Source: a virus. Taken from it: a stretch of DNA of 27,462 bases. Where the stretch lies: IMG/VR virus record IMGVR_UViG_3300006076_000021, positions 1-27,462 of that record. The stretch is one strand, 5' to 3'. The notes below the pieces were generated by a model. That model saw nothing but the letters and a program-made list of their open reading frames with translations. It did no database searches and was not told where the DNA came from. Within the stretch, counting starts at the first letter, position 1. Every line of letters starts with the position of its first letter. The translations under genes were made by a program, and so were the position numbers. Positions 21,938-27,462 of this stretch are shown here, one piece after another.

Positions 21938-23476
21938 TTATCTTCTTCCGTATAATCCGTATGGATCGTATGGATTATATGGTGGTTGATCATACGGTTG
22001 TCTAGGATCAGGTTGATTATATCCTCTGTCATATCCTCCTCTAGGTAATCCGTATGGATCATACGGTTGTTGGTATCCTCTTGGGTATGTATTATTTCTT
22101 GGTGGTAAATACCCACCAGAGTTCATACCTGCATTAGGATTACCATAACCATACCCTGGCGTTGGATTAACTGGCGCTCTGTTTTGCACTCTTTCCATAT
22201 ACGCTTTTTGTTCAGCAGCCATTAATCCATCTATTAATGGATTACCTGTAGATGGAGGACCATAACTAGCTGGTGGATATTGTCCTCCTGCAGGTTGTCT
22301 GTTATCTACGCTACTGGGAAACCCTCCATAAGGAGCACCTCCTCTAACACCGAATATTCTCATTGCTTCTTCCGGAGATAGTTCATCGCTATCTTCTTGT
22401 TGTGGTTGTGTAATAGGTTGTTGATTAGTTTCAAATACAGACTTAGGTTGTTGTGTGTTATGTTGCGGATTAGTTTGTTGTGTTTGTTGTTGAGTTGTGT
22501 TGTCTGCTGTGTTAGGATTATAATCCATAATAAGTAAATCATGATCTGTAGGAATCTCCAATAATTCATATTTAATCTTATCTACAAATTTCTCTAGTTC
22601 TTCTATAGGTAGTGGTATATCTGGTAGAATCAATGTGTCTAATAATTCATTATCAAGATTTAGACTTTTAGCTACATCTATAGCTTTATTGATTTTATTC
22701 CTTAGGAAATCATACATCATCATAGTTACTATAAAACTAGGAGATGTAGTATTTTTAGTTCCTACCATATAACCGTCTAACAACTCATCTTTAGTTAATT
22801 CAAAGATAAACTCATATAGTCTTTGAAACACATGTTTATCTTTATTCCTTAACTTAACCTTACCTAATAATAAATCCTCTTTAACATTCATATTTTCTAA
22901 TTCTTCATATAGAGGAAATGTAATAGTACCTACTCTAGTATATTTAGTATCTCCTATCTTTCCTCCTTTCTTAACAAACATATGAAGGAATGTTTTATCT
23001 TTATCAGTTCCTATATCTGCTAATGTTTCCCATTTTTTAATAGTTTCATCATCCACTACTTTCTTGACACCAGGTTGGTTATATTTAAGCATATCTATAA
23101 ATTCTAAGAATTTTGGATCATAATTTTCCAACTCTTCCTGATACTTAACTCCTTGTAATAGTATCATACTTACACCAATGAAAGAATATTCTACCATTCT
23201 CTCTATATGTCTTCTGAGTTTAGTGAGAGATTTATTCTCTCCTTTAATAACGGATTCACTAAGAGGATTAAATATCCTCGCTTTTAATCTAGGTTTACCA
23301 TCAACTATTTCCACTATATCTGCTATTAATTCTTTCTTAGGTAGAATGATAGGTAAACCTTCTATATTGATAGGTAACTTCTTACCTGTAGAAGAGATAT
23401 ACATAAGTTTATTATTCTCTTCTACGATGTTAAATGTTTTAAGTATATCTGTATAAAATTTAATTATGTTATTCAT
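21938..23476 (-). CDS. Large protein with a Pro/Gln/Tyr/Gly-rich disordered tail
   Basis: In this 512-residue protein residues 1 to about 325 form a charged, mostly helical folded part (for example LIADIVEIVDGKPRLKARIF and FVDKIKYELLEIPTD). The last ~185 residues are low-complexity. A Gln/Asn/Thr stretch (TTQQQTQQTNPQHNTQQP) comes first, then a short acidic helix (DELSPEEAMRIFG). A Pro/Gly/Tyr/Arg tail follows, with repeated units PYDPYGLP, PYNPYDPYGL and RGGYDRGYNQP. The tail resembles phase-separating or adhesive disordered sequences. AAGGAG precedes the ATG. It is the last gene of a four-gene block, 17 bases after the stop of gene 23494-25038, and ends near the convergent terminator. It is probably a virion or assembly protein by context; the family is not recognised. 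Confidence 0.7.
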   Translation of the reverse strand: MNNIIKFYTDILKTFNIVEENNKLMYISSTGKKLPINIEGLPIILPKKELIADIVEIVDGKPRLKARIFNPLSESVIKGENKSLTKLRRHIERMVEYSFIGVSMILLQGVKYQEELENYDPKFLEFIDMLKYNQPGVKKVVDDETIKKWETLADIGTDKDKTFLHMFVKKGGKIGDTKYTRVGTITFPLYEELENMNVKEDLLLGKVKLRNKDKHVFQRLYEFIFELTKDELLDGYMVGTKNTTSPSFIVTMMMYDFLRNKINKAIDVAKSLNLDNELLDTLILPDIPLPIEELEKFVDKIKYELLEIPTDHDLLIMDYNPNTADNTTQQQTQQTNPQHNTQQPKSVFETNQQPITQPQQEDSDELSPEEAMRIFGVRGGAPYGGFPSSVDNRQPAGGQYPPASYGPPSTGNPLIDGLMAAEQKAYMERVQNRAPVNPTPGYGYGNPNAGMNSGGYLPPRNNTYPRGYQQPYDPYGLPRGGYDRGYNQPDPRQPYDQPPYNPYDPYGLYGRR

Positions 23477-23493
23477 TTTTGACTCCTTCTTTT

Positions 23494-25038
23494 TTAATAT
23501 AACACTTGATCTTTTACAGTATTAACAATTGTTCCTATGTTATCTGTAAATTGATTCATTGTTTGTTCATTTTGGATAAGTGGATTAAATAGTGCATCTG
23601 CTGCTTTAGGGAATGTATATTTAATATACGGATTACCATTAACAGATATAGTTAAGTTTATATCTCCAGTAGATATAGCATTAGCGAATATCTCTACTAC
23701 CATTTGATTGTTTCTAGTAACAGTAGGATATATAGCATTAGCGAATTCTATTTCAGCATGTTTAGACATAAGTATAGGATCTAAATCTGGTATGATAGTA
23801 GATGTACTACCAACTACTACATCTGGTCTACCAGATATATTAGACGCAGATACAGTTATATCATACAGAGCATATTTAGTCATTAGAGCTGTTATAGCTT
23901 CTGCTAGATAAGATGCTAGTCTATTTTCTTCAGATACTAAAGACGGATCTTCAGATACTGTGCTAAAGAATTCTTCAGGTGCCATAGCATCAAATCCTTG
24001 AGGCATTTGTTTCTCTCTAATAAATCCTCCTCCTGTAAATACCTGTACTCTATTTTGAGAATCATTCTGTAATGTAGGATCTATTCTTTCCAACTCTGCT
24101 ATAGTGATATATGGTCTATCTGGATTAAATCCATTTACATGTGTTAGTTTTCTAAAAAACATTACATTTGATACATCATTCTCAGAATGTAAAACACTGG
24201 ATGTATTAGCTAACACATCGATACCATTCGCATCTGGGAACCCAGAAGATGTTGCAAGACTATTATCCATAGTCCTTGTAATTATTTTACTTAAATAATC
24301 AGTAGGTAACATACTACTAGTATTTACCTTAACACTAGTTTCACCTTGTTGGTCGATAACCGCAGATGATTTTATTGTAATCTCTTCTCCATACGATCCG
24401 ATAGTTTCTTTAGAGATCAATCTTCCTAATACACTATCAGGAGTAGCTACTTCTAATAGATTACCTCCTATGTCATATGGATTAACATTTTGGAATCCAT
24501 ATCCTCCATCGGACATATGTACTACTTGATAATGTCCTACTATCCTACTGAGATATTGTTGTGTTCTTGCATTATAGATTTTATCGATAACTATAACATT
24601 ATTGATAAATAATTTCATATTAGGATCAAGAGTACCATTCATACTTATACCATAATAATCAGTATACCCAGATAGATATACTATTTCATATCCCATACCA
24701 TTTGGTTTAGGAGTTTCTACTAACATACTGAATCTAAATCTTTTCTCACTCCATCCACCCACTATATTAGCTTTAGCTATAGGCGCCATAGTAGGCATGA
24801 TAGCATCTGGCATAACTTGTGCTACTAAGTCATTACTTATCTTAGTAGCACCCATTTTAGATCTTTTATCTACCATATCCATTAATTTGTTTACATGATC
24901 AGGTCTGAGGTCAGCCTGATATGGTCTAATAACTTGCTCTTGATAACCTCCTGTTTCTATAAGTTGTAAAAATCTCACATTTGTTGGTGTTTGAAATGTT
25001 TGATCCAGTGTATTATTGTTACTGTTTATTCCATTCAT
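23494..25038 (-). CDS. Probable virion structural protein
   Basis: This 514-residue protein is beta-rich, with abundant Asn, Thr, Ser and Gly and almost no Cys. Features are an N-terminal segment RPYQADLRPDHVNKLMDMVD, then KRFRFSMLVETPKPNG with YEIVYLSGYTDYYGIS (about 95-135), suggesting a large beta domain. A Thr/Ser/Asn-rich middle follows, and then a C-terminal half with further beta segments (EIEFANAIYPTVTRNNQM, FANAISTGDINLTISVNGN). This composition is typical of phage tail, neck or baseplate proteins, and I associate the pattern loosely with uncharacterised structural proteins of phiKZ-like phages. AAAGGAG precedes the ATG. It lies in an operon between 25097-26692 and 21938-23476. The specific part of the virion is not determined. 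Confidence 0.6.
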   Translation of the reverse strand: MNGINSNNNTLDQTFQTPTNVRFLQLIETGGYQEQVIRPYQADLRPDHVNKLMDMVDKRSKMGATKISNDLVAQVMPDAIMPTMAPIAKANIVGGWSEKRFRFSMLVETPKPNGMGYEIVYLSGYTDYYGISMNGTLDPNMKLFINNVIVIDKIYNARTQQYLSRIVGHYQVVHMSDGGYGFQNVNPYDIGGNLLEVATPDSVLGRLISKETIGSYGEEITIKSSAVIDQQGETSVKVNTSSMLPTDYLSKIITRTMDNSLATSSGFPDANGIDVLANTSSVLHSENDVSNVMFFRKLTHVNGFNPDRPYITIAELERIDPTLQNDSQNRVQVFTGGGFIREKQMPQGFDAMAPEEFFSTVSEDPSLVSEENRLASYLAEAITALMTKYALYDITVSASNISGRPDVVVGSTSTIIPDLDPILMSKHAEIEFANAIYPTVTRNNQMVVEIFANAISTGDINLTISVNGNPYIKYTFPKAADALFNPLIQNEQTMNQFTDNIGTIVNTVKDQVLY

Positions 25039-25080
25039 CGATGTCTCCTTTAATTAGTTTATTATCTAAGTTATATATGC

Positions 25081-25102
25081 TTGTAATCAATTATGATTAC
25101 AA
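25081..25102 (-). other. Hairpin at the end of gene 25097 inside the operon
   Basis: A 9-bp inverted repeat (TTGTAATCA / TGATTACAA) with an ATTA loop contains the TAA stop of minus gene 25097 in its right arm. There is no T run after it on the minus strand and the next gene follows 58 bases on, so it may be a weak attenuator or an RNA-stability element within the block rather than a full terminator. Confidence 0.4.
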
Positions 25103-26692
25103 TTGGTTATATGAAATCATTTCTTCTTCTATTTGTAAAATCATCTTAGCTAATAAATCTTTAATGTCAGATGGAGGTGTTACGATTATATCCGTATTAC
25201 CTTTATATTTTTCTAGTAAATCTTCCGGAAGACTTGCTATTAATTTATTCTTAAAGATCCTTGTAGCAAAATCATTGATAACAGATTCTATTATAGATTC
25301 AGTATCTCCCTTGACATTCTTTATTTTATCATATGGAAAATACTCCTGTAGTTTCTCTCTAAGTTCTTTATCTATGTTATTCTTAGATGTCATATTGAAT
25401 AATATAACATCTTGTTCAGCACTAAAAGAAGTTATGATTATAGCAAGTTCAGTAAGATCATGTTCTATTAGCCATACGAAAGCAACACTCATAGCGTTTA
25501 ATATATATTCTATTTCTATATATTGTATAGCTCTTGGATCTATAATCTTCTTAAATATCCATCCTAGTAGATATATATTTTCTTCTGGTATATCTTTATT
25601 TATTAAAACATTAAGATTCCTTCTAATCTTTTTAACAAGATTAATATTCTTAACACCCATATCTTTGGCTAGTTTATCTAAGTTATTAAACACTTCTCTA
25701 AATTCTACTATCCATCCAGGAGTTAATTCTGTTGGTACTCTAAACGATTCCATAATAGATTCAGATTCATGTTCTTCAGCTACTCTTCCTGGATTAGGAT
25801 TTTTAAATCTTGTTTTAGACATAGATGTGTTAGATTGTATTTTAAATTTATATCTAACAGCGTTATAAAGTCTAGTGATGATGTTTTTATCATCTACAGC
25901 ATCTACATCATCGCTTAGTAATATCTTTTGGAATAATACTGTACTAAGAACATATTCAATAGCTTCATCATCCTTAGATATAAATGCTTCTATGATAAAC
26001 TTATCATACTCCTCTTTATTCTCTAGTGCTACGTCTCTAAGCTTTCTCACATACTCATAAAGTTTTCTGAATGCAGAAGTTTCATAAATAGGATGTGTTA
26101 TATAAAACTCTAGTAGTATTATTTCTTTCATAGATGTTTTGTTATAATTGGCCATAGCTACTGTAGCATAGAATCCTATAGGACCTATAGTTGCTTTTAA
26201 TATAGTCATTAATCCTATTAATTCATAATAGTCTCTTATAGTATAAGTTTGTTCTCTACTACCTTGATCATTTATCTCTATGGTTTTATCATATTTTTCT
26301 TTAAGCACTTTCGGATGCCTTATTATTCTTTTTTCATATAGTGTATTAACGACATCTTCATAGTCGAACATATTTAAAACATCGTGCACTATATCAAAAG
26401 GTAATTCATCCATTTCTAATAAACCAGCTGCTATTGTTTGTATTTTATAATGTGCTTTTTTATATCTGTTATATAGCTCTTTTTTAAAGTCTAAACTTTT
26501 AGTATTAAGATACGCATTTAACGCATGGAATATATTATCAGCTTTTTTCTTATCAGATACTTCATTAATAGTCTTTGTTTCAAACAGACCACTAACATCA
26601 AAATCCAACATATCAGTACCTTCAGGGTTATGTACCCTGAAGATAGCTCCAGTAGATCTATTTAGAAATTCTATCATATTTTTATTTTTCAT
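25097..26692 (-). CDS. Large helical protein of unknown function, probably phage structural
   Basis: This 531-residue protein appears almost entirely helical, with short repeats of Leu/Ile-rich amphipathic helices (for example RKLYEYVRKLRDVALENKEE and WIVEFREVFNNLDKLAKDMG). The N-terminus (MIEFLNRSTGAIFRVHNPEG) looks like a short beta unit. No enzyme motif is seen. AAAGGAG precedes the ATG. It follows the gene ending at 26716 by 23 bases and is followed by two large proteins that look structural. The likely context is virion assembly or neck/tail completion, by position only. Confidence 0.65.
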   Translation of the reverse strand: MKNKNMIEFLNRSTGAIFRVHNPEGTDMLDFDVSGLFETKTINEVSDKKKADNIFHALNAYLNTKSLDFKKELYNRYKKAHYKIQTIAAGLLEMDELPFDIVHDVLNMFDYEDVVNTLYEKRIIRHPKVLKEKYDKTIEINDQGSREQTYTIRDYYELIGLMTILKATIGPIGFYATVAMANYNKTSMKEIILLEFYITHPIYETSAFRKLYEYVRKLRDVALENKEEYDKFIIEAFISKDDEAIEYVLSTVLFQKILLSDDVDAVDDKNIITRLYNAVRYKFKIQSNTSMSKTRFKNPNPGRVAEEHESESIMESFRVPTELTPGWIVEFREVFNNLDKLAKDMGVKNINLVKKIRRNLNVLINKDIPEENIYLLGWIFKKIIDPRAIQYIEIEYILNAMSVAFVWLIEHDLTELAIIITSFSAEQDVILFNMTSKNNIDKELREKLQEYFPYDKIKNVKGDTESIIESVINDFATRIFKNKLIASLPEDLLEKYKGNTDIIVTPPSDIKDLLAKMILQIEEEMISYNQL

Positions 26693-26715
26693 CGTTATCT
26701 CCTTTAAGTTTTATG

Positions 26716-27384
26716 CTATATGATACCATCCAATAAATCATCTACAGATGGCGGTGTTGCTTCAACTGGTTTAGGTTTATTAACTTCTGTTGTTACAGGT
26801 TTAGTATTTTTATCAAGTTCAGTTATGTTTGCTTCTTCTGTGTATGCTTCTGGTACTAAATCTAGAATAGATTCTAATGTTCTAGCATATGCTTTAGTGA
26901 AGATTTCTGATGCTATAGTATCTGTTACTATACTACCATTAACACTAAATGTATAATAAGGTGTTGGTAGTAGTTTAAATATATATTTATTACCAACTTT
27001 ATTATCAGAAATTATTAGATAGTTAATAACTTCATCATTTACTTTTTTCTTAACTAGAGATATGGATCCATTTTCTTTAATATCTCCAGTAGGTTTATCA
27101 TCTACCCATACAGGTGAATGTAATGTGATTGTGAACATATGATCTAAATCTTTTTTAGGTAATTCTTTCATTTCGTTAATGAAAGCATATAATGCTTCTC
27201 TCCTTATAAACAGATTAGCACCTAGTTTATACTTATCTCTTTTTTTACTATCTTTATTTATCTCTCTTTCAAATACAGTTAACTTCAAACCACCTTTATA
27301 ATCGCTTAGCACAAATCTAGCTTCTTTAGTTTTACCTATTGTGTATAAAGTACTCTTGCTGTACAGTTTATTCTTATCTAACAT
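26716..27384 (-). CDS. Possible phage single-stranded DNA-binding protein
   Basis: This protein has 222 residues from MLDKNKLYSKS. The frame is open 16 codons further, but AAAGGAG sits five bases before ATG 27384, so that start is chosen. The N-terminal ~120 residues look like a beta-rich domain (EARFVLSDYKGGLKLTVFER and MFTITLHSPVWVDD). Residues ~180-210 are a Pro/Thr/Lys/Glu linker, and the protein ends in the short acidic-hydrophobic tip SVDDLLDGII. An OB-like beta core, a flexible linker and an acidic tip is the architecture of SSB proteins, whose tips recruit partners, but the OB fold is not proven. It is first in the four-gene block behind an exact promoter-motif copy. It could instead be an assembly protein. 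Confidence 0.45.
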   Translation of the reverse strand: MLDKNKLYSKSTLYTIGKTKEARFVLSDYKGGLKLTVFEREINKDSKKRDKYKLGANLFIRREALYAFINEMKELPKKDLDHMFTITLHSPVWVDDKPTGDIKENGSISLVKKKVNDEVINYLIISDNKVGNKYIFKLLPTPYYTFSVNGSIVTDTIASEIFTKAYARTLESILDLVPEAYTEEANITELDKNTKPVTTEVNKPKPVEATPPSVDDLLDGII

Positions 27385-27413
27385 TTTTACTCCTTTATTT
27401 TGTTTATGTCTAC

Positions 27414-27426
27414 TTAATAATATATA
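27414..27426 (-). promoter_or_regulatory. Promoter-like motif, exact consensus copy
   Basis: The minus strand reads TATATATTATTAA, identical to the copies at 20243-20255 and 13353-13365. It lies 30 bases upstream of the start at 27384 and heads the block 27384-21938. Confidence 0.55.
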
Positions 27427-27462
27427 AAACAAAAAATATTAAGACTACCCATATATTGTTGG

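Noticed and set aside
24981-25868. 295-codon plus-strand open frame opposite genes 23494 and 25097
   Set aside because: It spans the junction of two well-supported minus genes, has no ribosome binding site, and its Ser/Leu/Ile-rich sequence is typical of an antisense shadow in AT-rich DNA.
149-27384. Recoded stop codons as in some jumbo phages
   Set aside because: TAG (149, 2969), TGA (4063, 15497) and TAA all end genes at sensible places, so no recoding is needed.

Overview
The window looks like part of a very AT-rich (roughly 70% or more A+T) jumbo tailed-phage genome of the phiKZ-like kind. The evidence is three separate genes for pieces of a multisubunit RNA polymerase (the beta N-terminal half, the beta C-terminal half and the beta-prime C-terminal half), a 695-residue protein that reads as a phiKZ-type major capsid protein, a DnaB-type replicative helicase and an SF2 helicase. 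Many further genes are unrecognised. There are no rRNA, tRNA, transposase or integrase genes and no CRISPR array. Ribosome binding sites are strong (AAAGGAG, usually 5-7 bases from the start). TAA, TAG and TGA are all used as stops, so the standard bacterial code applies. The host cannot be named; a low-GC bacterium is likely.

Layout. Most genes are on the minus strand. A plus-strand gene ends at 122 and converges on the first minus block. Reading the minus strand from right to left: 27384-21938 is a four-gene block (a possible ssDNA-binding protein, then three large proteins, one with a low-complexity Pro/Gln/Tyr/Gly tail). 20208-15954 holds RNA polymerase beta-C and beta-prime-C, which overlap by 8 bases. 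15889-15036 is a pair of small two-helix membrane proteins overlapping by 4 bases. 14942-13416 is the SF2 helicase. 13323-13063 is a small unknown gene. 13044-12930 holds a GC-rich hairpin behind its own promoter-like motif. 12871-11969 is a fibronectin-III-like beta protein. 10324-9656 is unknown, 9566-7479 is the capsid protein, and 7367-2969 is a run of unknown genes. 2865-149 is an unknown gene plus RNA polymerase beta-N. Plus-strand islands are the DnaB-type helicase (10422-11924) and three small genes (20379-21902), one with a membrane anchor and coiled coil and one strongly basic.

Transcription signals. A 13-base motif, TATATATTATTAA when read on the transcribed strand, recurs about 25-45 bases upstream of the first gene of many blocks and is the best candidate for the phage promoter. 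Most blocks end in a 9-14 bp inverted repeat, and in many of these the stop codon of the last gene lies inside the hairpin.

The most intriguing element is the hairpin at 12967-13010. It is about 59% G+C in this AT-rich setting, it is completely paired (17 bp, three of them G-U) only as minus-strand RNA, and a near-perfect copy of the promoter motif lies just upstream. It may be an undescribed phage small RNA. No stretch longer than 300 bases lacks a gene.
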